Shown here in pieces: positions 1 to 13,234 of a DNA stretch of 64,000 bases. The notes below the pieces were generated by a model. It ran no database searches. It was not told where the DNA came from and worked only from the letters and a program-made list of their open reading frames with translations. Position 1 is the stretch's first letter; each line of letters begins with the position of its first letter. Origin of the DNA: Hoplostethus atlanticus (taxonomy: Eukaryota > Chordata > Actinopteri > Trachichthyiformes > Trachichthyidae). The position numbers and the translations under genes are program-made. Location of the stretch: positions 1 to 64,000 of the forward strand of contig JAXDDX010000300.1 in assembly GCA_034670405.1 (NCBI GenBank), written 5' to 3'.

Positions 1-1764
1 TCATGTTCATGTTTTACTTTATTAAAACAGAGTTTACAGCAGTTCTGTGCCATCTATGTGTAATAAGAGCATAAAAATAAAACAATTGATGTATATCACC
101 CTTATGCCTGCGAGAAAGTGAAAAAAAAATGTATTTGACAGCGTGAAATTTGTTCGCCCTCTGCCTAGTCCCAGAGGTCAAATCTGAAATGCCTCCACGT
201 CTGAAAATAAACTTCATGGTTTATAGAAACACTGGAGAAAGTTTCATACTTTAGTCATAAAATGCACAATACCTTCCATACACGAGCTTATCTGCTCCAC
301 TAATTCCCCGTTTAGCGTAACAAGCGGTCATTGACACAATGTTGCTATCAAGTTTGCAACATTGTTGCAGAACGAGGTCTACTCCGTATAGTCCAGTGTC
401 AACCTTTTTTTAATCAGGTAGAATGTAACAACAATCTCACTGCTGTGTAGCCTAACCCACCATTTTTTTTTCTCGTCATGACAAAACCTCACCTTGGACA
501 TCTCACCTGGCTGGTAGAAAACGTAAAGGATGTGGTCAATGTTGTCACATGACTCACACTCGAGTAAATTCACTGTCACTATCGCTGCTTCAAACTAATT
601 GCAATAGGCTTTTGAATAATATAATTATCCGAGAGATTTGAAACAAACAGGCAATAGTTTGGCATACTAGACTGCAAGGCTCGTATAGGCTGTTATGCAG
701 CATGATATGGTTTTCTGACCACCAAATAGGCTATCTTATCAATTCTGCCAGAGAGAAAAAAGTTCACCCCCTAAGTAAAATGTCAGCGGGACAAATGTGT
801 AGGTCTTAACCATGGTTGCTTTCACCCTGTCCCTAATCGTCTTGTTTGAATTTGAATACCCAACAAGTGTTTCCTTTACATATGAAAGGATACTCTAGGA
901 CTCGACGTGTTGGAAGGGGAGGGGGGAGAGTTTTCATCTGGACATTCCAAGTAAACGGCAATTTGCGTGAAGTGACGCAAAATCTTATGTTCCACGGTGT
1001 AACACCTCACTGTTCTCACACAGATATCTTCCTTTTGGTGCAGTGATAGTCGGACCACTTGAGAAGACCAGTGCCAGACATGAATATATATATCCTTTGG
1101 GTGGGAAGTTCACTATCTGGGATACCACCTTGGAAATGGAGAAATACACCCTCAGGTTGACAAGGTGGAAGCCATCAGAGACAGCCCCAGACCCCACAAG
1201 AAACAGGTACAGTCTTTCATGGGACGGTATACATGGGACGGATTTATACCCATGATGGTGAGAGAACAGTTGCATCCATCATTTCAGCTGAAATGGAAAG
1301 AGACGTCTGATAGGCTACAGAGAATGTCCTTTAGAAAAAATGCATTTGTGAATCTAAGTCAAAAATCCACACACAAATGTAATGAAGTTCAAATGTGTCT
1401 GGCAGTTTGTAAATGCAGATTCGACAGTCGGTAAATAAATATAACATTGAAATATGTTTTAGATGAACATTGCAACTGTTGTATATTTGTGGATTTCTTT
1501 TAAACATTTTTTTAAAAAGAGAGATATTTGTGTGTGCATCGGAAACAGACATTTGTGAACACACATTTATGTGTGAACCTTATTTTATTTATATGTGGAT
1601 TTTTGTTTACATTTATATAAAACGTTAACTATTTGTGTGTGCATTGAAAAATATGTTTATGAACAGAATCATTTATATTTAAATCGCAAATTACATTTGT
1701 GAATCGTATTGTGATTATCTGAGTTATCTGATCCCATAAAGCACAGCTGTGATCATTGTTAGTA
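1..1764. other. Unassigned AT-rich DNA
   Basis: I recognise no gene, RNA or transposon here. Short open frames of 60-96 codons occur on both strands but have no recognisable motifs. Around 1330-1720 a motif resembling ACATTTGTGAA recurs several times in the same direction, which suggests a degenerate repeat that I cannot name. Confidence 0.4.
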
Positions 1765-1898
1765 CCATTGCATTACAGTCATTTAGCAGACGCTTTTATC
1801 CAAAGCGACTTACAAAGGTGATACACTATGGTTGACACTATGTGGGGATCAAACCCATAACCCTGAGACTGCTCTACCGACTGAGCTGTCCAGGCCAG
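1765..1898 (-). mobile_element. tRNA-derived SINE, short copy
   Basis: Read on the minus strand, the right end (about 1850-1898) looks like the 5' half of a tRNA. It has a box A-like GCTCAGTCGGTAGAGCA and a box B-like GGTTTGATCC, the internal RNA polymerase III promoter. The left end (about 1770-1820) is the tail segment TGTAAGTCGCTTTGGATAAA followed by GCGTCTGCTAAATGAC, which is widespread at the 3' end of fish SINEs that borrow a LINE tail. The copy is only about 134 bp, so the middle is probably deleted. The precise SINE family is not assigned. Confidence 0.75.
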
Positions 1899-2328
1899 AC
1901 AGAGCAAGGGCTCAAAGGGCACAAGGAGTGTTAAATCATTCTCGTTGCTATGTAAATATTTAATTAGTGTTAGAGCGGTACTTATCTAACCTGAAGTACC
2001 AAAGGGGATAACTCTGTTGAAAATAAAAAAGGACAAGAGAAAGTCAGCGGTAGCGCTGGTTGCACATGAAGAGACGATGAGGAGCCCATTCCTAATGGAG
2101 GATGTAACTAAAGTTAAGGTTACTCACCGGAAAAGGTATACTTCCCACCAGGTACTGCAAATCCGACACTGATGTAATGCACAGTGTGGCTAAAGTTGGG
2201 ATATATTTAACACGCATAATTTGGAGGAGATGCGTGTTCTTGCTGTGACCAAACCACTGAAAATAATTGAAAAAAGGCGCAGGCACGTTCAAAAACATGT
2301 CCTATGCGATCACAGCCTCAAAAGATCA

Positions 2329-2440
2329 TTCTCTCTCTCTCTCTCTCTCACTTACTCACTCTCTTACTCACTCTCTTCTGCAAAGAGTACAGTGCAGACA
2401 GATACATGCTCTTTCTCTCTCTCTCACACACGCGCACAGA
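2329..2440. repeat. (TC)n and CT-rich microsatellite
   Basis: About 20 bp of perfect TC repeat runs into interrupted CTCACTTACTCACTCTCT and a second CT/CA tract ending near 2440. The open frames across it are products of the repeat. Confidence 0.9.
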
Positions 2441-4840
2441 CACAATTAAAGGTAATACTGAGTCAATGTGATAAAAAAATAATATAACATTAGAGTAGAT
2501 GAAATTTGATCCCTGTGGCAAATTTGGGAATTTTGACATAACACAACTGGCAATTTCAACACTAGAACATGTTAATTACAAATGTATGAATGAAAAGTAT
2601 GAAAAAACAGATGAATTACCACATTATGAGAGTGTCCTAAATAACAGCAGTAGAACATACTATGACAAAGAATCTGAATGAAAAATATGTGCCATTTGAA
2701 AATTTGCAAAAATATGAAATATATACATGCTGAAATAATAATGCTTTGCCCTCTAAACCACTCTATGCAAAGCCATTAGCAGCAACACAGACATGCTTCA
2801 ATGGATCACGACTTTCTTTCGTTCTTTCTTTCTTTCTATATTTCTTTCTCTCCTTTTATCTCTCTGACATTCCCTTTCCGGCCTCACTCGCCTCTCTTCT
2901 TTATTTCTTCACCCTTTACAACTCAATGTGGTTAACATTCACAAAAAACTTTGAAAACACTTACTGCACCATAAGGAGGCAAGCAGGTTTTCTGTTTGAA
3001 TGCTTTCATAGAAACCATTACCAGTCCATGAAAGAGAGAGCTCTCTGACACAAGGCTATGAGGACATTCATGTGAAAGGACATGAGTTTTAGATGATTGC
3101 AGAGGGCCGCATTGCATAAAGGGGCGATTTAACTGTAGGACACAGCGTGGCTTTAAATTCTGGCACGCAATGAGAGATTCACTAGTGAATGCATCCATTT
3201 CAATAGTCAAATAATTCATACACTGGAAAATGATGTAGCCTTCTGGTTTATTGTCTTAACTTCAATATGATATAATGCGCAGTGCAATATTCATTTAACA
3301 ATAAGATAATAAGGTAATAGCTAAAGCTGTTATTAGTATTTGCAAAACCCGAAAGTATAAAAGTACATATGAAAGCCATATTGTTGACATGCATGACGGC
3401 GACATAACTTTGGCAGCACTGCAGATGAGATGACCACACAAAGATGTGCTAAGTAATTAATGCCTAATTCAGTGAGTTCATTGAAGAGTAGATATGAAGA
3501 AAAGATTGGTTTAATTGGACATCCGGATCCCTGCACGATCGATAAAGCTTGTCTAAGTCAAGACATGTCAACATTACTGGTGTTGTGCCAAAATTTGTAT
3601 TCCCTAAAAGTGTGGATTATCAGGATTATCATGGGGGAAATGTGAAGACCTCTAACAGACTAGCATAGTACCTACCTAAATATACTCTTTTCCTTTTTTC
3701 TTTTCTTTTCAAAGTTCAATTCCTCCCAATTTATTCTTCACCTTATAATACTAAAGTGTCTCCCGATCAGACAGTGTAACTGGTAAAGCAATGGACAAAT
3801 AAATTCTGAGATGGAAAACAAATAGGAAAACCACAAATGGGACAAGTTGGGACACAAATGGGATAACAAAAAGTAAAATTAAAAATTGTAAAATTCTTAC
3901 TTTAATCAATGATTTCACTATAAAATTTCAATTGGTCACTTCCTGTGTGGAGAAGATTTCCTGCTTTGACCATACCCGACACTATAATTTAACTTGAGTA
4001 AACAGGGTGAATCTACACCATCTTAATGGGACACTCTTGTCTGTTGCAGCCCCACTTTGTGATATCGGGTGATAAGATGTCATAAACAATGAATCACTGT
4101 AGTAGTCTATGATCATTACACTGGCACAGTACAGGCTCCATAGCGGCTGGTCATCAGAGAGGGAAGAATCTGGGCTGGGTGGGCGTCACACTGCTGACTT
4201 ATTTATAGGCTAGAGACAGACAGACAGACAGAAGGAGAGAGGAAGAGACAGAATACCAGCCATGCACTAACATGATTTTTCAAACGGATGACTATGACCA
4301 GGCTTAAATCAGAGTTAATAAATCAGTAGTTAATATGCACCTGCTTAGAAAAGCAAGTTCTCCTGCACAATCCATTAGTGGGCAAACCTTTGTAACAACA
4401 CAGAGTGTGTTGCATCACGTCTGAGGTTGATGGGTGTCATATGATATCAAGGCTCCCAGTCATTTCATCCAGTTCACTTCGCACATCTCTCTCTTCAATC
4501 TTATCCCTGCATTGGTGTTTAGGGAAGACTGGGTCAACGCTCAGATTAAATTGGGCCTCAAAACTATTCTGAGAAATTGTATGCTAAATTGATGAACTGT
4601 CAATTTGATGCTTGCTGCCAAAGCCTCATCAAACAGGTTTATTTTCTGTATCTATCTGTATATATCCAGCATTAAAAAGAAGTATTTCTATATGTAATGT
4701 AAAACTATCACAATTCACAGCATGGAACTTACGAAATGTGCGAAATGTGTGGTTTAGGCTGCCAAGTAAAAAAAAAAAAAAAAAGTAAACACTTTTTCTT
4801 TATCTCAGTATGTTCTACAATTATGCACGCCCTCATAATG
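2441..4840. other. Unassigned DNA with small simple repeats
   Basis: No gene recognised. It contains an interrupted (TTTC)n tract at about 2813-2860, a short (ACAG)n at about 4213-4231 and an A-run at about 4769-4785. Confidence 0.4.
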
Positions 4841-4841
4841 C

Positions 4842-4985
4842 TGCAACCAATGTTTTATACTTTTCATTCAAACATTTCTATTTAACATGTTGGAATTGCT
4901 GTTTATGTTTAATATTCTTATTTATATGCTGCAATGACCCAATTTCCCCACAGGGATCAATAAAGTTTCACTTAATCTTACTATG
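4842..4985 (+). mobile_element. LINE-like 3' tail (truncated)
   Basis: The stretch TGCTGCAATGACCCAATTTC, then CCCACAGGGATCAATAAAG, resembles the 3' untranslated end of fish non-LTR retrotransposons, which often end in a polyadenylation-like AATAAAG followed by short repeats. No reverse transcriptase remains upstream, so at most a 5'-truncated tail is present. A related phrase (GCTGCAACAGCCCAATTTCC) is at about 8200-8230. Confidence 0.4.
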
Positions 4986-5241
4986 TTCCCATATTTTCCT
5001 CTGCCTACCCACTAGCTACAGCTCCTAGCTTCTTGTCTCCTCATGCTGAGGCTCCTAGCTCCCTATCCCGGTGCTCCCTTGCCCTGTTGCCCCTGGGTGC
5101 TGCAGCTCCTGTGCTGGGTGCTGACAGGCCCAGCTGTCTCCTCTTTTTTGCCCTTGGCTGCCGCTCATTAATTTCCAGCAAAGGCCCCTAAGCGACAGCT
5201 CCGCTTCATAGTGACCATACTTGGAAACAAGGCACTCAGCA

Positions 5242-5302
<61 letters not shown>

Positions 5303-5463
5303 AAGCGTATGCACACACAAACACACATAGAATCAGGGAGCATGACAGACATGGCAAGAATGGATACACAAGAATGGATACACACCACAATGTGGGCATG
5401 ACAAGGCAGGCCAATGCACAAGCTGGTCACACACACTTACACACACACACACACACACACACA
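5242..5463. repeat. (CA)n microsatellites
   Basis: Two CA tracts, about 5243-5299 and 5427-5462, separated by CA-rich unique sequence. Open frames here encode His-Thr or Cys-Val runs and are not genes. Confidence 0.95.
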
Positions 5464-5796
5464 AAGGGTTAGAAATGAAAATAATAAGAGCTCCATACTG
5501 CATTCCTTGTCATTTAGCAGCCTTGGTATCTATCTTGTAAGTGTCCCTAGGCTATACCTATACAGCAGCATTTATTCTGCTGATTGAAGTCGACCATTTT
5601 ACAGAAACATATAATACCAAATTTTCAAGCACATGACTGTATTATTGACTTTATCTGTGCATGTTTGATTATTGTAGGGTACACGCATCTTTTGTTACTG
5701 TAATGTACCAAATACATACCAATGAATACCAAAAACTGTTGAGATGTTAAAAGCAAAAGTATTGAATCTTAACGTTAATTCCATTGGTTCAGACCA

Positions 5797-5800
<4 letters not shown>

Positions 5801-5847
<47 letters not shown>
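5801..5847. repeat. (GT)n microsatellite
   Basis: About 46 bp of perfect GT repeat. The sequence just to the right, 5880-6240, is richer in CpG than its surroundings but holds no recognisable exon. Confidence 0.95.
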
Positions 5848-5849
<2 letters not shown>

Positions 5850-8610
5850 CAACAGACCCTCCAACCGCCCAGCCTTGTCTCCCCAAGCGATGTAAATGAG
5901 ATATGTTAATGAATGTTTTCTTTCATCACATGCGAAGTGCGAAGCAACTATGCCATTTATGCCCACCTTGCCTCTCCGTTTACCGCCCCAGTGTGCCAAG
6001 CATTCAGACTAAATGAAAATATACACGGGCGGAACCATGCCTGGCATCCCCTCTTAACAAGCTGCAGAAACTCCGTAAAGCACGGCTGCTATGCTGTGGG
6101 GAATCTTGGGAATCTTCAGGCTTAAAGCAGCGAGCTGTCTCCCCAGCGTTATCGCACCGGGTCCCATCGTTACAGAGAGAGCGAGGGAGGGAGAGAGAGT
6201 GAGAGAGAGCTGTGTTTCCACCCGACTGACAAATGCGCTTGAAGCAAAAGTCTGAAATGTCGCCAGAAAATATGCGACAAATGCGAATTAGGTGAATAAG
6301 TGAATAAAACGGGGAAAATGGAAAGTCTTTCGAGAATGAATTAATATTAACTTGTTTAATTAGTATCATACAACCAAAATGGAGACTTCTATGTGTTAGA
6401 AACAACACGTATGATATTCTAATGTAACAACTAATGATCATACAACCATGATGGAGAATATGGAGACTATTAGAAACAACACGTAAATATAATATTTTAC
6501 ATACGTTTCAAAATGTCCAATGCCACATTTGAACTGTTGCACAATGAGACTGAACCATTTATCATTTATCCTACATCTTTATTCCACAAATGCATTTCCA
6601 TTGCTATTCAGAATTTCTTTAACAGCAATAAAAAAAATCGATTTTGACTGTAAAGATGGGTAGGCCCATAGTGAGGCCATTTTCATTGAATTACTCCATT
6701 TCCATTCAGCCTTTCTTATGCGATGCGTCGTAATTTGAATAAAAATACATGGATGGAAACCCAGCTTGAGACAGCAACAGCCACAGATAAAGACACTGAC
6801 AAAGCTCTCCCCCTTTGGCACAAAGATTATGGCCAGTATGGCCAGTTGAATGGAGCATGGAGGATGCTGATACCTAATGGGGTTAGATTAGAGATTAGAA
6901 ATGGCTGGAAAAGAAGAGAATGTGTTATGATGGAATATGGAAACAAGAATCTGCTGTCTGGAATTGAACGTGTGTGATTAATGTGTGTTATGATCTCCTG
7001 TGGGGAAATTGGGGTGCTGCAGCAGCAAGTAGCATCAGGATACAGCCAAGAAAATAAGTAGATCAATTAGAATAGAGCAAATGGGGTTTTTAAAAATAAC
7101 AAAACCAATAATTCCAACATGTCAAGTAGAAATGTAGGAATAAAGAGCATATATAAAATAATACATAATAAAATAATAATGAAAAATAATTTAAAAAAGC
7201 AGCATAATGAAGATGTGCAAAAAAACAACAATATGAACACATACTAAACAATTAAAAATAGTGGGGAAATCTATGCAATATATTTCCAAATACTGAACAC
7301 GGGAATACAAAGAAAGGAAATTTGCTGCATATATGCACAAAGTTCATTAAAGTGTATTATAATGTTATCACATTAGCAGGTCTGCAGAGGGCCATACATA
7401 CATACATACTACATGCATGTTGCATGTAGCTGGAGTAGTAGGTGTTCACCTTATCATACTGTACTCTGTAGGCCATACTGTACTCATGTACTTATGTATG
7501 TAAGTGCAAGGTGATGAATTCCAGCCCATCCTCTGCCCTCAGTTCGGTAGCAGGTTAGCTGCCGGTGTGGTCTCCGTCTTTCTCTCGTTCCACTTAACAC
7601 AGTCCACATGTGATACGATAAGGGCTTAGCAGTAGGTCGGTATGTACGCGGTACAGAGCAGCAGAACGCAGAGACTGTGGGAAGTCGCTGTCTCCTCAAA
7701 ACCCCAGAAACTTCAGCAGTGTGCTATGAGGTTACAAGTGTTAAAATTGTGCGCATTCGCCGGATTGCGTTCTGCATGACACGGATTCCTGACACAAACC
7801 CCTCCGTTTGGCGTCTCAATATGAGGCGAGCAGCAGGCCGTCTGCAAACGAGGAATTCGGCCTTTCAGCGGACGGGCCCCGCACTTCAATCAGACAGACA
7901 TTGCACTGGGAAATGCAAGAAACAAGGAATCCACAGTGACCTGAAGAAGATTATGCATGGGAATTTATTCCCATATAATTTATTATTATTTCGCATGTTA
8001 AACTGAGGATAGACAACAATCCCCACTCATATATCTGTACATAGTCTAACAACATCATCTAAGCAATTGCAACTTTCCCGTATTTCCCATATATTTCACA
8101 TGGGTTGACATTGTCAGCTACAATTGTTTAGATTCTATTTTTATTGTTTGTTTTATATTCTACTTTATACTAATATTCTATTTCTCTTTGCTGTATCCTG
8201 CTGCAACAGCCCAATTTCCCCATCACATTTTCAGATAAAGTCAGTAAGGAAATAGGCCATGTGTCGTTAACAAAGTTGACAAATTAAGATGGCTGTGAAA
8301 TCCAATTCAGGAAACCTTCCTTGCATTGTGAGTCGCTTGGCTCCTAAATGAGATCGCTTGGATCTCGACTGCTCCTTCTATAATTACCCACAGCCTTGTT
8401 TGTTTTTGTAACCTGTGGCAAAATGGCCCTGTCTCCACCTCATCAAGAGCAACAGCTTATAAATAATCTCCTCAACCACACCAGACATGATCCCTTTACC
8501 TAAACATAGAGGCAATCCCTCCGATTAGGCCTGCATATGCTGCTGCTGCAAACTTTCGTCAAAAATAATACATTAATATGGTAATCAACTTTAATCCTTG
8601 TTTTGGGTTT
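5848..8610. other. Unassigned DNA
   Basis: No gene or RNA recognised. A 145-codon open frame on the minus strand (6004-6441) has no recognisable domain. A (CATA)n stretch lies near 7395. At 8190-8250 there is a second LINE-tail-like phrase similar to the one near 4930. Confidence 0.4.
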
Positions 8611-9010
8611 TCATTGCTGTGGTGTTTCTGCGGGTCACTTCCCAGAGTAACCTGTCAATCAAACAGTGTGTCCAGTACTGTGACGTCTTTTTCCTTGGAT
8701 TTTCTGTTGATGACGTTTGAGTTTCTGTAGGTGGCGCTCTTTTCTTTGTCTGTTCAGCCATGGTGGCTATCGATGCTCATGCTAACTACCCATTTCTTCT
8801 ACTATTTATTCCAAACAAACCGGAAACGTAAAATTTATCACTTCCTGTGTGTCAAAGGATTTCTCCCAGGAAAGACCTACCTGACACCGGGTGTTTAGAA
8901 CAGCAAGAAAAAGTTTTCATGAAGTGGCCAGAGGTTGAGTGTAGCAAAACTGACATTTATTTATATGAAAATGTTGCAGATTACTACTTTAAAAGCAATC
9001 ATTCATGCGT
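8611..9010 (+). repeat. Unnamed dispersed repeat, copy 1
   Basis: This stretch matches 19338-19640 in the same orientation. Shared phrases include TTGCTGTGGTGTTTCTGC, CCTGTCAATCAAACAGTGT and AGGTGGCGCTCTTTTCT, and further downstream AACAGCAA and GTTTTCATG. No coding motif, terminal repeat or target duplication is obvious, so the class of element is unknown. Confidence 0.7.
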
Positions 9011-9235
9011 TGGGAATTCCATACATTCCAGCTGATGAACTGAAACCCCTCCAGTGTGTGTGCAGGGATGATGAGAAGCAGCACCTATGGGTGAGCATGG
9101 GTGTCAGTAAGTAAATCTTTCTGAAATCAGAGACAAATGTGGCAACAGAGAAAAAACAGGAAAAGCCATAACTTTTGTGTGATATCTCAACTCGCCAACT
9201 TGATCAAGTTTCATCTCAGACCTTTTATACCAGTC

Positions 9236-9236
<1 letters not shown>

Positions 9237-9273
<37 letters not shown>

Positions 9274-9391
9274 TATGTGTGTGTGCTAGCTTGGGTTCTG
9301 TGACTGGCGACAAGACTCTTGGGCCAGCTGGGGGCCATCCAACCACCATCTTGCAGTGTTTAGGGATGAGGTCAGTCTCCATTTCTCTCTA

Positions 9392-9446
<55 letters not shown>

Positions 9447-9552
9447 CACCTGCCTCCAACGTGACAGCTCTATGAGCGTCCTCATGAATCACAGAGTCAT
9501 GTGGCTCCCTTCGTCTCGTGTACCCAAGTTAGAAATGGCCCTGAAACCGGGC

Positions 9553-9593
<41 letters not shown>

Positions 9594-9810
9594 CAGGCAC
9601 TGAGTTAGAAGCAGACCTGAAACCTTAGTAGGGCAGCTGAAGAACATGGGAGGAAGAAGGAAGTGGAGGATGGAGGAGAGCTGTGTGTCCATGCACACTT
9701 CTTAATGTGCATTTCTGTGTGTGTGTGTGTGTGAGTGTGTGTGTGAGTGTGTGAGTGTTTGTGTGCCTTTGTGTGCGCACATATGTGTATGTGTGCGTGT
9801 GTGTGTCAGG
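9237..9810. repeat. Cluster of four (GT)n microsatellites
   Basis: GT tracts lie at about 9237-9285, 9393-9434 (then GA), 9555-9592 and 9717-9810 (interrupted by GA and other changes), within less than 600 bp. All open frames across them are repeat artefacts. Confidence 0.95.
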
Positions 9811-10659
9811 CAGAGGTCAGCTGAAGGTTTACAGGGAAGCAGGGAGGAGGCCATTGGTTCACCACACACACAGTGGAGGAGATCATGGGTTCAATACATA
9901 CTTTCCTCATTTGTCTCCAAAGAAAATGTCTGAATGACAGAGTACAATGTAATAAGGCTATTTTTGAAAAGTGGGTCATTTAGTTTCCCAGCCAAAATCT
10001 GTTTAAAGGTGCAAAAGTTGAAAGCAACGCTGTAATGCTACGTTCCATTTGAAGTTGGAAGTCATAAATTCCCAGCTGGTAGGTCGTAATTACAACCTCC
10101 ATGCATTCCAGTGGTCCAGCTCAGAAAAACCAGCGCAGAAACATGGACGCTCATGAGATGTTCTTTGCCCAAACGTACAACACAGTTCCCCATGCAACAG
10201 CTAATGTTATGTCAATGATATTTACTGTAAGTGCAACCTTACATTTCAAGCTTAGGTCTAACCATTTATGACGCAGGTGTTTTGATAGATTTAAGGTCAT
10301 GCAATGCTGGAAATCCAGCTTAAGGGAAATTCCACCATCAGATACTCTTCCACTGTTAGATATTATCATCTGTGATGTTCAGTGAGTTATTTTGTGATGA
10401 AGTGTTGTAATTTTCGTACACGTTCCCTCAACCTACCTCATCTGCTTCTGTTTCACTAAATGATTTTCTGCATTTCCCAGAATGCCTTTCAACAACCCTC
10501 AGCGAATGTACCTGGACTTCAGCAGGGTGTTATGCGTAGGTGGCAGCATGGGCCACCTACATTTAAAAGCGGATAAGTAGAATCCAAATTCAGTCAGGGG
10601 GCCTGGCAATTCCTTGCAATTGTAGGCTTTTAAATGTGGTTGGTTTTAGTGTTATAAGG
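9811..10659. other. Unassigned DNA
   Basis: No gene recognised. Near 10033-10110 the phrase TACGTTCCATTTGAAGTTGG resembles the terminus of fish Harbinger-type MITEs, but no matching second end was found. Confidence 0.35.
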
Positions 10660-10861
10660 CTGCAATTTCCTATTCTTTCTATCAGCAGTCATTTCTGTCA
10701 TCTTCACTTTTTCTCTCCAAACCTTTCTCTCTAAAGTCAGCTTGTTGTCAAAGATGACGCCTAGATTTTTGCAACTTGAGGGAACATTAGAGGACAAAGG
10801 GCCAAGATGTTTTGTGATATGTGCATTTGATGAGTCCGGAACAATAATAATAACTTCAGAC

Positions 10862-12148
10862 TAGGGGTGGGCGGTATGGCCTAAAATTTATATCACGGTA
10901 TATTTAGAATTTTGGACGGTAACGGTATATATCACGGCATATTTGTTTTTCTTATAATAATAATTAAAAAAAATGCTTTAGGAGCAGTACAAGACTCTGG
11001 GATGGTAACAATTTATTCCCGGGGGGTTAACTATGAGGTTTCTACTGGGCTCTTCCATTAGTATTCTGTAATCTGTATATTATGACAAAATTGACATTGA
11101 ATTTAAGTGTTTATGAATGTTTTATTGTGCAAAACTGCACTGTATTAAATATAAATAGCACCTTATATGCAAACTTTTTTCCAAAATAGGTTCTGAACAA
11201 TACAAAGAAATATATTTAAAAAAAAAAAAAACATAAAAATGTAAATTTCAAGTATTCCAATACTTCAAATAACTTCTACTGTATATAACAAAAACTTCAA
11301 AGGTTAGGCAACATGCCAAGAAAATAATTATAAAGATAAATAGCACATTATATGCAAACTTCTTTCCAGTTTGGCTGAAGTATTTTCGACCTGGCATCAC
11401 ATACCTCGGATCCAGTGTTTTGATCAATGCCTTAAACCTGTTTGTATAGGAACCATGTCCTTACATAGGTACTCCGTTATGGAATGTGGAATGTCCTTCC
11501 ACCGCTTGCTTTTTTTCGTCATACGGATAGCCACTGGAAAATGACTCGGCTAGCGACGTCTGCGTTGTGGTTTTTTGTTTAGCATCACTTGCGGAGGGAC
11601 TGCTTGTGTCTGTGCGCATCCTAGTACTCTAATACTCGCGAACATGTTTTGTTTTGAGGTGATAAAAGAGATTGCCCGTGTTACCACCGCCGGCAACAAC
11701 TCTTGCTCGACATTGCTTGCAGATAATAGTTTTCTGCTCAAGGTCCGACTTTTTAAACCCAGACCACATCCAGATGATGGACGAAGCACCTGTCTTCCTA
11801 ACTAATTCTTCTTCTTTGTTTGCATCGGGAACGGGAGCTCCCGCATCATGCTCGCTGCCTTCCATTTCACCATGCATCTTCAGAAAGCATGTGTCTGTTT
11901 ACGTCGAAGTTTACGTTGCACTACTCACTTTTTCACATCGTCTTTTTCCACAAACTAGTTTATTATCTTTAAATGGCAGCGCGCAGTTCGCTAGCTTTGT
12001 GTGTTACGTTTGTAAATTTGAAAAAGTATTTTTACATTCAAAGAGCCTAAAAGTAGCCTTCTACCGGTACATCCGGTAGAGTCAAATCTCTACCGTGGCA
12101 CGGATTTCTACCGGTATACCGGTTCAACCATTATACCGCCCACCCCTA
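10862..12148 (-). mobile_element. hAT DNA transposon, internally deleted
   Basis: The element is bounded by perfect 16-bp terminal inverted repeats, TAGGGGTGGGCGGTAT at 10862-10877 and its complement at 12133-12148. A perfect 8-bp target duplication, CTTCAGAC, lies at 10854-10861 and 12149-12156; 8 bp is the hAT signature. Subterminal regions repeat CGGTAT/ACCGGTA motifs that could bind transposase. The 1287-bp body retains a BED finger frame and a short piece of transposase but not the catalytic core, so it is a non-autonomous derivative. It sits inside the minus-strand L2 LINE. Confidence 0.95.
11629..11877 (-). pseudogene. BED-type zinc finger remnant of hAT transposase
   Basis: An 82-codon frame starts at an ATG and ends in the zinc-finger pattern: C-X2-C (ICKQC) about residues 53-57, then H-X4-H (YHLKTKH) about residues 73-78. 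An upstream SSIIWMWSGF matches the aromatic part of a BED domain, the DNA-binding module at the N-terminus of hAT transposases. Downstream on the same strand, about 11520-11360, decayed codons (SKRWKDI, CKDMVPI, then HWIRGM) match the region that normally follows. The RNase H-like catalytic domain is missing. By itself the frame could at most encode a DNA-binding peptide; expression is unknown. Confidence 0.8.
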
Positions 12149-13234
12149 CTTCAGACCTTTCTGCATTTAATTGTAAACAGACATCCAATTCTGAATATCC
12201 CTAAGGCATTCTTGGAGAGTGTCAAATTGCTTGATGTCGCTTGGGTTAATGGACCCCTGGGGTACTCCATGATGTCACGAGTATGCTAGATGACCTGGAT
12301 TCACCAATAGGTACATTAAAAGTGTCTTGAGTAAAACAGTGTAAAAAAAAAGAGTAAAAAGAGTAAAACAGAACCAGAGATGCCCACCCATTGTTTAAGA
12401 TGTTAAAGTAAAATCAATTGATGAACAGTGTCAAGACTTTTCAAAGGGTCCATTCTCATTCATAAAGTCAATCATTCTAAAACATTGGCCAGATAAGGAG
12501 GTTGGAAGTTTTTCAGGAGCGTTGGGTCTAGAGAGGGCTTTTTGAGAAGTGGTTGAACAATCGCCTTTGTAAAATAAGCAGGGACCATGCCAGTAGCTAG
12601 TGAGCTATTGATAATGGATAAAATATGTGGACAAACAAAATCAAATACTTCTTTAAGGAATCTAATAGAGTAAGTAAAAGTATGCCCAGGGGACTTCATC
12701 TTGGCAATAGTTAATCTTGGACTTCAAGAGGGCTTCATCTTGGCTTGGTTTCTGTTTGGCATTCAGCAGAAATAGAGTAAAAAAAAACCCAGAGAAACAG
12801 GAGCTTTCCCTACAGCAGTTGAAACCTGAGTTGGTGGAGAATTCTGCCTTCTAATCATATGCATCCTATCAACAAAGTAATTTTAAAATGACTCATATTT
12901 TTCTGCAGAGGGTTCAGTGATGTAACTGTGGTACGACTGATTACATTAAAAAAGAACCTTGGAGATATGGCAATTTCTTTTCAATGACATCAGAAAAAAA
13001 TTGTGCCCTTGCATTTTTAACTTCTGCATTGAAAAGTCTCAAGTCTTTTACGTTTTGAGGCCTAACAGCAATCTCTCCATAAGGCACAAATAACCTTCAG
13101 TTAGCTAAGGCAGAGCTGTATTCTTAGGCTTTTCCTAAGCCTACATGCGAGAGGTTGCTAGGTTTGCTAGGTTTCGTTTACAATCTGTTAGGGAGCGTGG
13201 TGTCAAACATAATGCACTTGTGATCAGTGACAGC

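Noticed and set aside
1330..1720. Possible MITE with repeated ACATTTGTGAA
   Set aside because: Motifs are in the same direction, degenerate, and no ends or target duplication could be set.
5055..5472. Open frames up to 119 codons on both strands
   Set aside because: They run through (CA)n repeats and encode Cys-Val or His-Thr runs; repeat artefacts.
6004..6441. Minus-strand frame of 145 codons
   Set aside because: No ATG-proximal signal, domain or conserved-looking motif; likely chance in a somewhat CpG-rich stretch.
10033..10110. Harbinger-like MITE terminus
   Set aside because: Only one end resembles a terminus; no matching inverted end or clear TAA pair.
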